64,000 bases of DNA from Pandoraea pneumonica (GTDB taxonomy: Bacteria; Pseudomonadota; Gammaproteobacteria; Burkholderiales; Burkholderiaceae): NCBI RefSeq assembly GCF_902459645.1, contig NZ_CABPSK010000001.1, positions 1,550,001-1,614,000 of the forward strand, read 5' to 3'. Under the pieces are notes generated by a model that saw nothing but the letters and a program-made list of their open reading frames with translations, did not search any database and was not told the origin of the DNA. The stretch's first letter is position 1, and every line of letters begins with the position of its first letter. Both the position numbers and the translations under genes were made by a program. This document shows, in pieces, positions 7,169-16,548 of the stretch.

Positions 7169-7765
7169 TCAGAGCGTATGTCTGTCGAGCACTGCTCGGG
7201 CGATGGTGCCGGCGTCTACGTACTCCAATTCGCCCCCTACGGGCACGCCGCGAGCGAGTCGGCTCACGCGCAGTCCGCGGGCCTTGAGCATCTGCCCGAG
7301 GTAGTGGGCCGTAGCTTCGCCTTCGTTGGTGAAGTTGGTGGCCAGCACCACTTCCTTGACCACGCCATCGGTGGCGCGGCGAATCAACTGCTCGAAATGG
7401 ATTTCGCCCGGGCCCACGCCGTCGAGCGGCGAAAGATGGCCCATGAGCACGAAGTACAGACCCTTGAAGGTCATCGTCTGCTCGAGCATGTTCTGGTCGG
7501 CGGGGGTTTCCACCACGCAGAGCAGGCTCGTGTCGCGCTCGGGATCGAGGCACGTCTCGCAGATTTCCACTTCGGTAAAGGTGTTGCAGCGCGCGCAATG
7601 GCGAATCTGCTCCGACGCTTGCACCAGCGCCTCACCCAGCCGCACGGCGCCCTGACGGTCGCGTTGCAGCAGATGGTAAGCAATGCGTTGGGCGGACTTC
7701 GGCCCGACACCCGGCAACGCGCGCAGGGCGTCGACGAGTTCTTGCAGGCTCGATAGCTGGCGCAT
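7169..7765 (-). CDS. recR: Recombination protein RecR
   Basis: A 198-residue RecR, the partner of RecF and RecO in loading RecA at single-strand gaps. Visible parts: helix-hairpin-helix [17 protein letters not shown] (17-33); a C4 zinc finger with Cys57, Cys60, Cys69 and Cys72; a Toprim domain (about 80-175) with ETPAD and the conserved [12 protein letters not shown] region. The length is normal. It lies downstream of ybaB in the order dnaX-ybaB-recR, the conserved arrangement in many Proteobacteria. Cytoplasmic, housekeeping. Confidence 0.97.
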   Translation of the reverse strand: MRQLSSLQELVDALRALPGVGPKSAQRIAYHLLQRDRQGAVRLGEALVQASEQIRHCARCNTFTEVEICETCLDPERDTSLLCVVETPADQNMLEQTMTFKGLYFVLMGHLSPLDGVGPGEIHFEQLIRRATDGVVKEVVLATNFTNEGEATAHYLGQMLKARGLRVSRLARGVPVGGELEYVDAGTIARAVLDRHTL

Positions 7766-7812
7766 GCGTCGTCTTTCCTTCTTTATTTCCTAAGACCGTC
7801 GACCGGCGGGGC

Positions 7813-8139
7813 TCAGAACGGCAGCTTGAAGCCCGGCGGCAGCGGCAGACCAGCGGTCATGCCGCCCATCTTTTCTTGCGCGGTGGCTTCGGCCTTGCGC
7901 ACAGCATCGTTGAACGCCGCAGCCACGAGGTCTTCGAGCATGTCCTTGTCGTCCGCGAGCAGGCTCGGGTCGATGGTCACGCGACGCACGTCGTTTTTGC
8001 AGGTCATCACAACCTTCACCAGACCGGCGCCCGACTGACCCTCGACTTCGATCTGGGCCAGTTGCTCCTGCATCTTCTTCATGTTTTCTTGCATTTGCTG
8101 AGCTTGTTTCATCAAGCCCGCGATATTTCCTTTCAGCAT
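7813..8139 (-). CDS. ybaB: YbaB/EbfC nucleoid-associated protein
   Basis: A 108-residue DNA-binding protein of the YbaB/EbfC family. It has an N-terminal Gln/Met-rich helix ([20 protein letters not shown]), the core motif [11 protein letters not shown], and a C-terminal helix ending in a Pro/Gly tail ([12 protein letters not shown]). The family forms tweezer-shaped dimers on the nucleoid. It sits between dnaX and recR on the same strand, about 48 bases before recR, in the conserved recombination/replication cluster. The length is typical. Confidence 0.95.
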   Translation of the reverse strand: MLKGNIAGLMKQAQQMQENMKKMQEQLAQIEVEGQSGAGLVKVVMTCKNDVRRVTIDPSLLADDKDMLEDLVAAAFNDAVRKAEATAQEKMGGMTAGLPLPPGFKLPF

Positions 8140-8235
8140 CTTGACTCCTGAGTCATGCGCACCGGGCGCGTAGGGGCAAATAGAGAGATATTGGATGTAC
8201 AGCGAATCGCGTCGACTGCGAGAGTACGAACCCGC

Positions 8236-10158
8236 TTATTGTACCGGGCGAATGCTATTCGGCAGGATTTGCGCGTCGAATTCGTCGATGAGTTCTCGCA
8301 CCAGCGGATCGTCGGCAATCGCCTGCTCGGCCGCCCGTTGACGGGCTGCCGCAGCCTCGGCGGCCAACGACGCGGCAGTGGTTCCCACCTGCCCCAGTTC
8401 GACGTGCACCTGAACGTCTCCGCCGAAATGCTCGTTCAGCACTTGCCGCAGTTTGTCTGCGGTCGCTGAATCCGCCAACTGACGCAGCGGCACGCGCAAA
8501 TGCAGCGCACGGCCCGCCACTTCGGTCAGTTCGCTTTGGAACGCCAGTTCGCGGGCCAAGCCGCGGGCAGGCAGTTCCGCCGCCAATACCGGCCACTCGC
8601 CGGTAAAGACGGGCGCATTGCCATCGGCTTCACGATAGACGCAAGCGCGAGGGGCTGGCGCGGGGGTGGCTGTCGAATCGGTCGAAGCGGAGGCCGGGGC
8701 GGTTCCCGCAGGCTCGGGCTCCGGGTCGGCGCCTGCCGGGGCATCGTCTGCCGGGCGTGAGGCGTTGCGGCCTGCCGTTGAACCCGTGCTGCCGGCACCG
8801 CCTGACGTGCGTCCGCCCGTACCCTTGCGACCGGCGTTGAGCGCTGCCAACGCGGCACGAGCGGGCGACATCGGCGCGCCTGCCCCGTCGGTCGGCGCAC
8901 TCGTGCGCGCGGCCGGGGCACGGCGTGCCTCGGGTTGGGCGGCGGGTGCTGCGGGCGCGGCTGAACGCATCGGTTCGGAGGGTGCAGCCGCAGCGCGTGC
9001 GGGCGCGGCAGCGGGTGCCGCGATGCGAGTTGCTGCCTGCGGCGTCGGCGGCTCGGCTAACGTGCCACCAGCGAGCAGCGGCGTAAAGGCCGCCATGCGC
9101 AGCAACGCCATCGAGAAACCGGTGTATTCGTCGGGAGCAAGACCCAACTCGCCGCGCGCACGCGTGGCGATCTGGTAATAGAGTTGGACGGCTTCCGGGG
9201 AAATCGCTTCGGCGAGTCGGCGCACGTCGGCCGCTTCGGGCCAGTCGTCCGAGACGGCGTCCGGCGCGAACTGCGCGAGCGCGATCTTGTGGAGCAGACT
9301 GCCCAGATCCTGCAAACCGGCGGCGAACGAAAAACTGCGCTCGGCCATCTCGTCGGCGACCGCCATCAGATCGGTGCGCGAGCCGTCTTTCAGCGCGTCG
9401 AGCAGGCGCACGAGCACGCTCTGATCGATGGCGCCAAGCATGCCGCGTACGGCAACTTCCGTGATCGGCCCAGCGGCATAGGCGATGGCCTGATCGGTCA
9501 GCGAGAGCGCGTCACGCATACTGCCGCTCGCCGCCTTGGCGAGCAAACGCAACGCCTGCGGCTCGTTGTCGATGCCTTCTTCGCCCAGAATATTTGTGAG
9601 GTGCGACACGATGTGCCCGGCCGGCATCTGCTTCAAATTGAATTGCAGGCAGCGCGAGAGCACGGTGACCGGAATCTTCTGCGGATCGGTCGTCGCGAGA
9701 ATGAATTTGACGTGGGCAGGCGGCTCTTCCAGCGTTTTGAGCATCGCGTTGAACGCGTGGCCGGTGAGCATGTGCACTTCGTCGATCATGTAGACCTTGA
9801 AGCGCGCATCGGCCGGTGCGTAGACCGCTTTTTCGAGCAGCGATGTCATTTCGTCGACACCACGATTCGAGGCCGCGTCCATTTCCACGTAGTCGACGAA
9901 GCGCCCTTCGTCGATGGCACGGCAAGCGCGGCAAACGCCGCACGGCTCAGCCGTGATCCCCGTCTCGCAATTGAGCGCCTTGGCCAGAATGCGCGAGAGC
10001 GTTGTCTTGCCCACGCCGCGCGTGCCGGTAAACAGATAGGCGTGATGCAGGCGCTGTTGCTCGAGCGCGTGCGTCAACGCACGCACGACATGCTCCTGGC
10101 CCACCAGGGTCGAGAAGCCTTTGGGGCGCCATTTGCGCGCGAGTACTTGATAGGTCAT
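8236..10158 (-). CDS. dnaX: DNA polymerase III subunits tau/gamma (DnaX)
   Basis: A 640-residue clamp-loader ATPase. Numbering from MTYQVLARKW: Walker A GTRGVGKT (45-52); a four-cysteine zinc site (Cys64, 73, 76, 79); DEVH Walker B (126-129); sensor and lid regions to about 365. A long Ala/Pro/Thr-rich linker follows (about 370-510), then the tau C-terminal domain that binds the polymerase core and DnaB. The start at 10158 is chosen because family members begin MTYQVLARKWRP; the frame could extend 12 codons upstream without a ribosome site. I saw no clear slippery sequence for a gamma product, though I did not exhaustively check. First gene of dnaX-ybaB-recR. Confidence 0.96.
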   Translation of the reverse strand: MTYQVLARKWRPKGFSTLVGQEHVVRALTHALEQQRLHHAYLFTGTRGVGKTTLSRILAKALNCETGITAEPCGVCRACRAIDEGRFVDYVEMDAASNRGVDEMTSLLEKAVYAPADARFKVYMIDEVHMLTGHAFNAMLKTLEEPPAHVKFILATTDPQKIPVTVLSRCLQFNLKQMPAGHIVSHLTNILGEEGIDNEPQALRLLAKAASGSMRDALSLTDQAIAYAAGPITEVAVRGMLGAIDQSVLVRLLDALKDGSRTDLMAVADEMAERSFSFAAGLQDLGSLLHKIALAQFAPDAVSDDWPEAADVRRLAEAISPEAVQLYYQIATRARGELGLAPDEYTGFSMALLRMAAFTPLLAGGTLAEPPTPQAATRIAAPAAAPARAAAAPSEPMRSAAPAAPAAQPEARRAPAARTSAPTDGAGAPMSPARAALAALNAGRKGTGGRTSGGAGSTGSTAGRNASRPADDAPAGADPEPEPAGTAPASASTDSTATPAPAPRACVYREADGNAPVFTGEWPVLAAELPARGLARELAFQSELTEVAGRALHLRVPLRQLADSATADKLRQVLNEHFGGDVQVHVELGQVGTTAASLAAEAAAARQRAAEQAIADDPLVRELIDEFDAQILPNSIRPVQ

Positions 10159-10494
10159 GCCAAATTGTAACAGTTCGGCGTTGGGCTTCCGCACCGTCGA
10201 GCGTCGTCCGATCGGGCGTCGATTGCGCCGGGAACATCGCTTGCCTGCGCGCTGAAATGCGCAGGCTATCGGTGCGATAGAAAAAAATGTTGCGCGATTC
10301 TACCGCGCCCTTCCGCCCCACGCGAGACGCGTGAAAAGACAATCGCCTCGATAGCGAACGTGCATGGCCGCAAGCCCATGAGCCAGCGAAAACGACAAGG
10401 CATCGCTGCGAATGCGATTTAAATCCAAGGGAGCGAGAGGGAGAAAGCGATGCGCAGAACGCGCGGAGAACATCGATAAAACAAGGAGGTAGGT
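10159..10494. other. Intergenic region between dnaX and the SRP RNA gene
   Basis: About 335 bases with no supported gene. It should contain the dnaX promoter on the minus strand and the 3' flank of ffs. A TTTTTTTCT stretch in the minus reading near 10280-10292 is a possible termination region, but no good hairpin precedes it. Confidence 0.4.
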
Positions 10495-10590
10495 GACGAG
10501 CCTGACCCTCGGCACTGGTAGAAAACGGCTGTGGCTGCTTCGTTCCCGACCTGACCAGATTGGCCGCGCCACCATGCGAGGAGGCCCGTC
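10495..10590 (-). ncRNA. ffs: Signal recognition particle 4.5S RNA, small bacterial type
   Basis: The minus strand contains the conserved SRP domain IV signature GGTCAGGTCGGGAACGAAGC and the matching GTGCCGAGGGTCAGG arm. The ends pair: GACGGGCC at the 5' end with GGCTCGTC at the 3' end, with one wobble, giving a 96-base hairpin RNA. It binds Ffh and targets membrane proteins to SecYEG. Placement next to dnaX is common in beta- and gammaproteobacteria. Confidence 0.95.
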
Positions 10591-10598
10591 AGGAAAAG

Positions 10599-10604
10599 AT
10601 TCTA
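10599..10604 (-). promoter_or_regulatory. Probable -10 element of ffs
   Basis: The minus strand reads TAGAAT eight bases before the inferred 5' end of the SRP RNA, the right distance for a sigma-70 -10 box. The -35 region, 17 bases further upstream, is weak (TTCTGT). Confidence 0.55.
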
Positions 10605-10896
10605 CCAGAGTCGACGCGCCAACAGAAGCGGTATTCTCGCCCGCTTGCCTGCGGCGCACGTCCGGCAAGGGGTATTCGCCTTATGGGGCGGTGCGCGCAA
10701 GCGTTGGCGATTTCCGTTAATATGACCGCAAACTGCAATGACGCGTCCTATTGAATCACGCTATTGCAGCCTCCATATGGAGAATGCACGCCCGGACACG
10801 AGGCCGAGCGACATCTCCGGCGCAGGCGAAAACGAAGTGGAAATGCACCGTTTTCGCCAAGCGTTTCCGAATAGCTAGACGAGGCGTAAAACACTC
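10605..10896. other. Divergent intergenic region ffs / trxA
   Basis: About 290 bases between the minus-strand SRP RNA and plus-strand trxA. The ffs promoter is at the left edge. I see no gene and no strong sigma-70 promoter for trxA. Confidence 0.4.
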
Positions 10897-11223
10897 ATGA
10901 GCGAAAATATCAAACACATTTCCGACAGCAGCTTCGAAGCGGATGTCATCAATTCCGACAAGCCGGTGCTGCTCGACTTCTGGGCAGAATGGTGCGGTCC
11001 GTGCAAGATGATTGCCCCGATCCTGGAAGAAGTGGCCAAGGAATACGGCGACAAGGTGCAGATCGCCAAGCTCGACGTGGATAGCAACCAAGCGACGCCG
11101 GGCAAGTTCGGCATCCGCGGTATCCCGACGCTGATTCTGTTCAAGAACGGCGCAGTGGCTGGCCAAAAGGTCGGCGCGCTGTCGAAGTCGCAACTGACGG
11201 CGTTCCTCGACGGCCACCTGTAA
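10897..11223 (+). CDS. trxA: Thioredoxin 1
   Basis: A 108-residue thioredoxin with the active site WCGPC (Cys33 and Cys36) followed by KMIAP, the structural cis-Pro in RGIPTL, and the C-terminal FLDGHL helix. It reduces protein disulfides, receiving electrons from NADPH through thioredoxin reductase. The length is exactly typical. trxA followed by rho in the same direction is a conserved pair in Proteobacteria; rho here has its own promoter in the gap. Confidence 0.98.
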   Translation: MSENIKHISDSSFEADVINSDKPVLLDFWAEWCGPCKMIAPILEEVAKEYGDKVQIAKLDVDSNQATPGKFGIRGIPTLILFKNGAVAGQKVGALSKSQLTAFLDGHL

Positions 11224-11302
11224 TCGCAGGCCGATGGCAGCAGGTGCCGGGGCCTTTGTCGCCGCAGAGCGACACCCCGGCATCAGGCAGACGGCGCCAC
11301 GC

Positions 11303-11330
11303 TTGCGCCGCGCGCTGCTTGCTATATAAT
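11303..11330 (+). promoter_or_regulatory. Sigma-70 promoter of rho
   Basis: TTGCGC (11303-11308), a 16-base spacer and a perfect TATAAT (11325-11330) predict a transcript starting near 11337 and a leader of about 80 bases before the rho start codon. rho leaders are commonly autoregulated by Rho-dependent attenuation; that is known for the family, not shown here. Confidence 0.85.
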
Positions 11331-11416
11331 CCGCCAGAAAGCATCCCAAAGTTCTTCGAGCGTTCGCTCACTTTTCCCTGATCCTTCACTTGTCGTCCAA
11401 CGGACGGCACCTCCGT

Positions 11417-12679
11417 ATGCATTTATCCGAACTAAAGTCCCAGCACGTCTCCGAGCTGCTAGAAATGGCGAACGGTCTCGAAATCGAGAACGCCAACCGC
11501 CTTCGCAAGCAGGAGCTGATGTTCGCCATTCTGAAGAAGCGCGCAAAGACCGGCGAAACCATCTATGGCGACGGTACGCTCGAAGTGCTGCCGGACGGCT
11601 TCGGTTTCCTTCGCTCGCCTGAAACGTCGTATCTGGCCAGCACGGACGATATCTATATCAGCCCGTCGCAGATCCGCCGCTTCAACTTGCATACCGGCGA
11701 CACGATCGAAGGGGAAGTGCGCACACCGAAGGACGGCGAACGCTATTTCGCGCTCGTGAAGGTCGACAAAGTCAACGACCACCCGCCCGAGGCCTCGAAA
11801 CATAAGATCATGTTCGAGAACCTCACGCCGCTGCACCCGAACAAGCCGCTGCTGCTCGAGCGCGACATTCGCGGTGAAGAAAACGTGACGGGCCGCATCA
11901 TCGACATGATTTCCCCGATCGGCAAGGGCCAGCGCGGTCTGCTCGTCGCTTCGCCGAAGTCGGGTAAGACTGTGATGCTGCAACACATCGCTCACGCGAT
12001 TGCCACCAACCACCCGGAAGCCAAGCTTTTCGTGCTGCTCATCGACGAGCGCCCGGAAGAAGTGACCGAAATGCAGCGTTCGGTGCGCGGCGAAGTGATC
12101 GCATCGACCTTCGACGAACCGGCCACGCGTCACGTGCAGGTCGCCGAAATGGTGATCGAGAAGGCTAAGCGCCTGATCGAAATGAAGCAGGACGTGATCA
12201 TTCTGCTCGACTCGATCACGCGTCTGGCACGCGCCTACAACACCGTGATCCCGGCATCGGGCAAGGTACTCACCGGCGGTGTGGATGCCAACGCGCTGCA
12301 ACGTCCGAAGCGTTTCTTCGGCGCAGCACGTAACGTCGAAGAAGGTGGCTCGCTCACGATTATCGCCACGGCGCTGATCGAAACCGGCAGCCGCATGGAC
12401 GACGTGATCTACGAAGAATTCAAGGGCACGGGCAACATGGAAGTGCACCTCGAGCGTCGCCTCGCGGAAAAGCGCGTCTACCCGTCGATCAACCTGAACA
12501 AGTCCGGCACGCGTCGCGAAGAGCTGCTGATCAAGCCCGAGATCCTGCAAAAGATCTGGGTGCTGCGCAAGCTGATCTACGACATGGACGAGGCCGAAGC
12601 AATGGAATTCCTGCTTGGCAAGATCAAGCAGACGAAGAACAACGCCGAGTTCTTCGACCTGATGCGCCGCGGCGGTTAA
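11417..12679 (+). CDS. rho: Transcription termination factor Rho
   Basis: A 420-residue RNA-dependent hexameric ATPase and helicase. Numbering from [10 protein letters not shown]: an N-terminal helical domain, then the cold-shock-like primary RNA site with the GFGFLR motif (61-66); P-loop SPKSGKT (179-185); Walker [16 protein letters not shown]-loop [10 protein letters not shown]; and the C-terminal EEFKGTGN and RRGG end. The size matches E. coli Rho. The MHLSELK start is chosen by family length; the frame extends nine codons upstream without support. It is followed by a strong terminator. Confidence 0.98.
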   Translation: MHLSELKSQHVSELLEMANGLEIENANRLRKQELMFAILKKRAKTGETIYGDGTLEVLPDGFGFLRSPETSYLASTDDIYISPSQIRRFNLHTGDTIEGEVRTPKDGERYFALVKVDKVNDHPPEASKHKIMFENLTPLHPNKPLLLERDIRGEENVTGRIIDMISPIGKGQRGLLVASPKSGKTVMLQHIAHAIATNHPEAKLFVLLIDERPEEVTEMQRSVRGEVIASTFDEPATRHVQVAEMVIEKAKRLIEMKQDVIILLDSITRLARAYNTVIPASGKVLTGGVDANALQRPKRFFGAARNVEEGGSLTIIATALIETGSRMDDVIYEEFKGTGNMEVHLERRLAEKRVYPSINLNKSGTRREELLIKPEILQKIWVLRKLIYDMDEAEAMEFLLGKIKQTKNNAEFFDLMRRGG

Positions 12680-12705
12680 TCGCCTCCCGCGCATCAAGTA
12701 AAGAA

Positions 12706-12733
12706 GCCGCGACACCGGTCGCGGCTTTTTTTT
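12706..12733 (+). terminator. Rho-independent terminator of rho
   Basis: An eight-bp perfect stem GCCGCGAC/GTCGCGGC (12706-12713 with 12718-12725), four-base loop, followed by eight T. It lies about 25 bases after the rho stop codon. Confidence 0.93.
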
Positions 12734-12830
12734 GCCCGACATTCCGCGACCGCCCCGACACGCTTCGGGCTGTCACGGAGCCTGTTATATGATGGGGCGC
12801 AATCCCCCTCGCCCCCACGGAGAATCTGCC

Positions 12831-13865
12831 ATGTCTGACCAAGACGATCTGTCGCACGAACTGATAGCCGAAGCGGCTAACCATCTTGAGGCCGGGGACC
12901 CCGAGTCTGCACTGGAAATCGGCAAACGTCTCGAATCGATGAAGCAACTGAGCGGCTATGAGATTCAGGCCGCCGCCTATGCCGAGATGGAGGAGATGGA
13001 ACAAGCGGTGAAGGTGCTCGAATCCGGCGTTGCGCAAGCGGAAGCCGGCACGCCTAGCGTTTGGCGCCTGTGGCAACTGCTCGGCAATTACCGCGCCGAC
13101 CTCGACCGCTTCCCCGCCGCCTTCGAAGCGTACGAAGCCGCTGGCAACACCGCCCCCGACGAAGACATCGTCATCATCGACTTCAACCACGCCAACGCCC
13201 TCTCGCGTCACGGCGACCGCGAGGCGGCCCATCAGCGCCTCGACCGCGTCTTCGAGAGCCCCTATCTGGCGCATAACGGCCACGCATTCGTCGAAGCGGC
13301 GATCGCGCTGCGCATGCATCTGTTCAATGCGCAGGGCAACGCCAAGGCGGCCATCGACACCTTCAACGCCTTGCACAACGCCGAAGGCGAAGAGGAAGGC
13401 AGCAACGAGTCCATGGCGGATGTCTACGCGGAACTGTCTCTCGCCTACAAGCAATCGGGCGACGACGCCAAGGCACTGTCCACCGCGCAGGACGCCGTCC
13501 AGCTTTACAAGTGGAGCGAGCTCGTCCTGTGGTCGCTGCGCGCAGCACGCGAAGCCCAGTCGGACACGGCCAAGGCCATGCATCTGATCGTGGAAGGCCA
13601 GTGGTACGAGCCGCTCGAAGACGAAGATCCGGATGGCCCCGCACCGGAATTCGTCACCACGTACGACGTGGTGGCCGACGACGAAGAGGAAGCCTTGCGT
13701 CTGATCGCCGAGTGCGAGCCGCCGCAAGTGCGCGATTCGCTGCGTATCGTCGAGACGCACCCGGTCGATCATGAAGACGAGTCGCCGACGCCGTACAAGG
13801 GCGTGTACGCGACCGGCGACTATCACATGTATCAGCCGGGCGACGACGAAGAAGAAGTCGACTGA
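12831..13865 (+). CDS. Tetratricopeptide-repeat protein of unknown function
   Basis: A 344-residue acidic cytoplasmic protein without signal peptide. From about residue 8 to 265 it is built of helical TPR-like pairs (for example YAEMEEMEQAVKVLESGV and AYKQSGDDAKALSTAQDAV). A C-terminal tail is rich in Asp and Glu and ends DDEEEVD. I do not recognise a named family; TPR scaffolds bind partner proteins. The ATG at 12831 follows an ACGGAGA ribosome site. The longer frame from 12732 would begin inside the rho terminator and is rejected. It is a single-gene unit between two terminators. Confidence 0.85.
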   Translation: MSDQDDLSHELIAEAANHLEAGDPESALEIGKRLESMKQLSGYEIQAAAYAEMEEMEQAVKVLESGVAQAEAGTPSVWRLWQLLGNYRADLDRFPAAFEAYEAAGNTAPDEDIVIIDFNHANALSRHGDREAAHQRLDRVFESPYLAHNGHAFVEAAIALRMHLFNAQGNAKAAIDTFNALHNAEGEEEGSNESMADVYAELSLAYKQSGDDAKALSTAQDAVQLYKWSELVLWSLRAAREAQSDTAKAMHLIVEGQWYEPLEDEDPDGPAPEFVTTYDVVADDEEEALRLIAECEPPQVRDSLRIVETHPVDHEDESPTPYKGVYATGDYHMYQPGDDEEEVD

Positions 13866-13922
13866 GCGCCGGTAGCCCGGTAACCCGCTAACGCGGTAAC
13901 AGCTCACACCGATACGCCATAA

Positions 13923-13956
13923 ACAAAGGGCGCCGGAAATCTCCGGCGCCCTTTGT
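13923..13956. terminator. Bidirectional terminator
   Basis: A near-perfect long inverted repeat ACAAAGGGCGCCGG / CCGGCGCCCTTTGT around a short loop, located between the stops of the convergent TPR gene and the iron-binding protein gene. Short T-rich ends occur on both strands. Confidence 0.8.
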
Positions 13957-13999
13957 CCTTTCCGACTGCGCGGCGCATCAAACGCGCCGCGGCATCGCT

Positions 14000-15055
14000 T
14001 TACTTATAGCCCGCGCGATCGAGAATGCGCTGCGCTTCCGGCAGGTTCTTCGCAATGGTGCCGATGGGCACGGTTTCGGCCTTGAAGTCGCCCAGCGACG
14101 CGAGCGCCGGGTTGTCGACCTTCGTCGTCGGCACGGCCGGCCACTCGTTATTGCCGTTGGCGAAATATTGCTGCGCTTCGTCGCTGGCAAGGTATTCCAG
14201 GAATTTCACGGCGTTGTCGCGGTTCGGCGCGTGCTTGGCCACGCCTGCCCCGGCGACGTTCACGTGCGTGCCCTTCCCGGCCTGATCCGGCCACAAGAAG
14301 CCGACCTTCGACATCAGCGCCTTATCTTCCGGCTTATCCGAGCGTGCCATGCGCACGTAGTAATAGGAGTTAGCCAGTGCCACACCGCATTCGCCGGTCG
14401 CGACTGCCTTGATCTGATCGGTATCGCCGCCGCGCGGTGCACGGGCGAAGTTCGCCACCATGCCTTCCGCCCACTTCGTCGTGGCCGCCGCACCGTCACG
14501 CGCGATCAGCGCGCCGACCAGCGACAGCATGTAGGGGTGCGAACCCGAGCGCGTGCACACCTGCCCCTTGTGCTTCGGATCGGCCAGCGATTCGTACGAC
14601 GCCACGGTCTTCGGGTCGACCTTGTCCTTGTTGTAGACGATCACGCGTGCGCGGGTCGAGAAGCCGTACCAATCGGTGCCCTTGTCCGAGCTGGACGCGT
14701 GCAGTTTGGCGGGAATGCGTGCGTCGAGCGTGGCGGACTTCACCGGCTGGAAGAGGCCAGCCTCGTCGGCCTTGGCAAGACGCGCGGCATCGACCATCAG
14801 AATGACGTCGGCCGGGCTCTTCGCGCCCTCGCCTTTCAGACGCTCGAGCAGCGCTGCGTCGTCGGCTTCGATGCGATTGATTTTGATGCCGGTTTGCTTA
14901 GTGAACGTGCCGTAAAGCTGTTCGTCGGTCTGATAGTGACGTGCCGAGTACAGATTCAGCACTTTGTCGGTATCGGCGTATGCGCCGAATGCCGCGGTCA
15001 TCGCGGCGCCGAGCACCGTCAGTCGCGTCAGTTTGCCGATCGTCGTCGCCTTCAT
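14000..15055 (-). CDS. Periplasmic Fe(3+)-binding protein of an ABC transporter (FbpA/FutA family)
   Basis: A 351-residue substrate-binding protein. A signal peptide covers residues 1-27 (ending AYA). The mature protein begins with LNLYSARHYQTDEQLY, the hallmark of ferric-iron-binding proteins. It has the ligand-region motif SYYYVRM and the C-terminal WPAVP segment typical of the family. The start at 15055 is set by GGGGGAA nine bases upstream; the longer frame to 15163 is rejected. No permease or ATPase gene adjoins it, so the transporter partners must be elsewhere. A Fur box lies upstream, so expression should rise under iron limitation. Confidence 0.92.
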   Translation of the reverse strand: MKATTIGKLTRLTVLGAAMTAAFGAYADTDKVLNLYSARHYQTDEQLYGTFTKQTGIKINRIEADDAALLERLKGEGAKSPADVILMVDAARLAKADEAGLFQPVKSATLDARIPAKLHASSSDKGTDWYGFSTRARVIVYNKDKVDPKTVASYESLADPKHKGQVCTRSGSHPYMLSLVGALIARDGAAATTKWAEGMVANFARAPRGGDTDQIKAVATGECGVALANSYYYVRMARSDKPEDKALMSKVGFLWPDQAGKGTHVNVAGAGVAKHAPNRDNAVKFLEYLASDEAQQYFANGNNEWPAVPTTKVDNPALASLGDFKAETVPIGTIAKNLPEAQRILDRAGYK

Positions 15056-15164
15056 GGGCAGTTCCCCCGGAGAAATAGTGAGCGTGGAATGAGATGGGAA
15101 TCGATCAAAACCGATGGACGCGGTTTTGCACAAAGGAACAGGATAATGAAATATCGATTTCAAA

Positions 15165-15183
15165 GCAAATGATTCTCATTCGC
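15165..15183. promoter_or_regulatory. Fur box upstream of the iron-binding protein gene
   Basis: GCAAATGATTCTCATTCGC matches 13 of 19 positions of the Fur consensus GATAATGATAATCATTATC and keeps the central ATGAT/TCATT core. It lies about 110 bases before the start codon. A second AT-rich half-palindrome (TGAAATATCGATTTCA, around 15147-15162) is adjacent and may extend the operator. Confidence 0.72.
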
Positions 15184-15464
15184 ATTGGTTTCGATGTTCA
15201 CCAATTCCGGAGTGAAGTCATGCGGACTGACAGCGCGGGAGAGATGAAACAGGCGGGGGATGTGACGTGTTGCGCCAGATAAGACGGTCACTGCTGGCGA
15301 AGGTTCCCTCGCTGCGCAACGACACCATCAGAAAGTCAACGCCCGTCGAGCTTCCCCACCAAAAGTGAACCGAACGGTACTCGCGGGGCTCCAATCGCCG
15401 TAAAATTGCGCGTCGGCGCATCTGCTGCCGAACGTGCTTGTCCTGCCCTGTTGGAGTTCTCCCC

Positions 15465-16505
15465 TTGTTGCCGTTGTTTCACACCCTGCGCCGTGTGCGC
15501 CCCACGCTTGCGGCATTGACCGTGGCCGCCGTGTTGGCCGGTTGCGCCAGCGCCCCCTCTGTCGATATCAGTGCCAACGGTGGTAATGGTGGCAATGCCC
15601 CGGCCACGCCGACCACGCCGCCGCTCGCCCAGACGCCGACAACGCCGACAACACCCACCGCGCCGGTCGCGCCGCCCAAGGTCGTGCGCCCGCTGAAGAT
15701 CGGTCTCGCGCTCGGTGGCGGTGCTGCACGTGGCTTCGCACACGTGGGCGTGATCAAGGCATTGGAAGCGCGCGGCATTCATGCCGATATCGTCGTGGGC
15801 ACGAGCGCAGGCAGTGTCGTGGGGGCGATGTACGCCTCGGGCCTGAATGGGTTCCAGCTCAACCGTCTAGCGTCGACCATGGACGAGGCATCCATCAGCG
15901 ACTGGACGATGCCGTTCCGCTCGCGCGGCATGCTGCGTGGCGAAGCCCTTCAGTCGTACGTCAATAAGATTCTCAAAGACCGCCCGATCGAACAGATGCC
16001 ACGCCAGCTCGGCATCGTGGCGACCGACCTGCAAAGCGGTGCGCCGATTCTGTTCCGCCGTGGCAATACCGGCCAAGCCGTGCGTGCTTCCAGCAGCGTG
16101 CCGGGCGTGTTCGAGCCTGTGCATATCGGCAACCGCGATTACGTCGACGGCGGCCTCGTCGCCCCGGTGCCCGCCGAGTACGCCCGCCAGATGGGCGCCG
16201 ACTTCGTGATCGCCGTGGACATCTCGGCCAATCCGACCGTGCAAGCCACGCAAGGCCAGTTCGACATCCTGATGCAGACGTTCACGATCATGGGCCAGTC
16301 GATCAAGCAGTACGAACTGGAGAAGAACGCGGACGTGGTCATTCGCCCGTCGCTCGCCAAGATGGGCGCATCGGACTTCCAGGGGCGCAACCGCGCCATT
16401 CTGGCGGGCGAGGAAGCCGTGTCGCAGATGTGGCCGCAGATCCAACGCAAGATCGCAGAAGCGCAGGCGCAAGCCGCCAACGGCACGCAGCAGGCCGCAC
16501 GCTGA
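15465..16505 (+). CDS. Patatin-like phospholipase lipoprotein (RssA-like)
   Basis: A 346-residue protein. The N-terminus is a lipoprotein signal with lipobox LAGC (Cys27). A Thr/Pro/Ala-rich linker follows (about 45-72). The patatin domain has the oxyanion motif GGGAARGFAH (84-93), nucleophile motif GTSAGS with Ser114, and the catalytic Asp in VDGG near residue 220, so the Ser-Asp dyad is intact. It should hydrolyse lipid esters at the envelope. The start is a TTG at 15465 with GGAG eight bases upstream; an alternative TTG at 15438 has no ribosome site. It stands alone, ending before a terminator. Confidence 0.88.
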   Translation: MLPLFHTLRRVRPTLAALTVAAVLAGCASAPSVDISANGGNGGNAPATPTTPPLAQTPTTPTTPTAPVAPPKVVRPLKIGLALGGGAARGFAHVGVIKALEARGIHADIVVGTSAGSVVGAMYASGLNGFQLNRLASTMDEASISDWTMPFRSRGMLRGEALQSYVNKILKDRPIEQMPRQLGIVATDLQSGAPILFRRGNTGQAVRASSSVPGVFEPVHIGNRDYVDGGLVAPVPAEYARQMGADFVIAVDISANPTVQATQGQFDILMQTFTIMGQSIKQYELEKNADVVIRPSLAKMGASDFQGRNRAILAGEEAVSQMWPQIQRKIAEAQAQAANGTQQAAR

Positions 16506-16517
16506 TCGCCACGGCGC

Positions 16518-16546
16518 AGGCGGGCGGGCCTCAACCCGCCCGCGCC
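16518..16546 (+). terminator. GC-rich hairpin after the patatin gene
   Basis: The inverted repeat CGGGCGGG/CCCGCCCG around 16518-16546 follows the stop codon but has no T-run. It may stabilise the 3' end or aid Rho-dependent termination; the real intrinsic terminator is at 16594-16628. Confidence 0.4.
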
Positions 16547-16548
16547 AT

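Noticed and set aside
8236-10158. Programmed frameshift in dnaX producing gamma
   Set aside because: I saw no A-rich slippery run with a following stop in the -1 frame in the region where E. coli has it, so only tau is supported.
11243-11284. GGTGCCGGGG...CCCCGGCATC hairpin after trxA as a terminator
   Set aside because: The loop is over 20 bases and there is no T-run; it may be part of the rho upstream region but is not supported as a terminator.
14000-15055. The lone periplasmic binding protein as the missing SsuA
   Set aside because: Its motifs (LYSARHYQTDEQLY, YYYVRM) and upstream Fur box are those of ferric-iron-binding proteins, and it is 27 kb from ssu.
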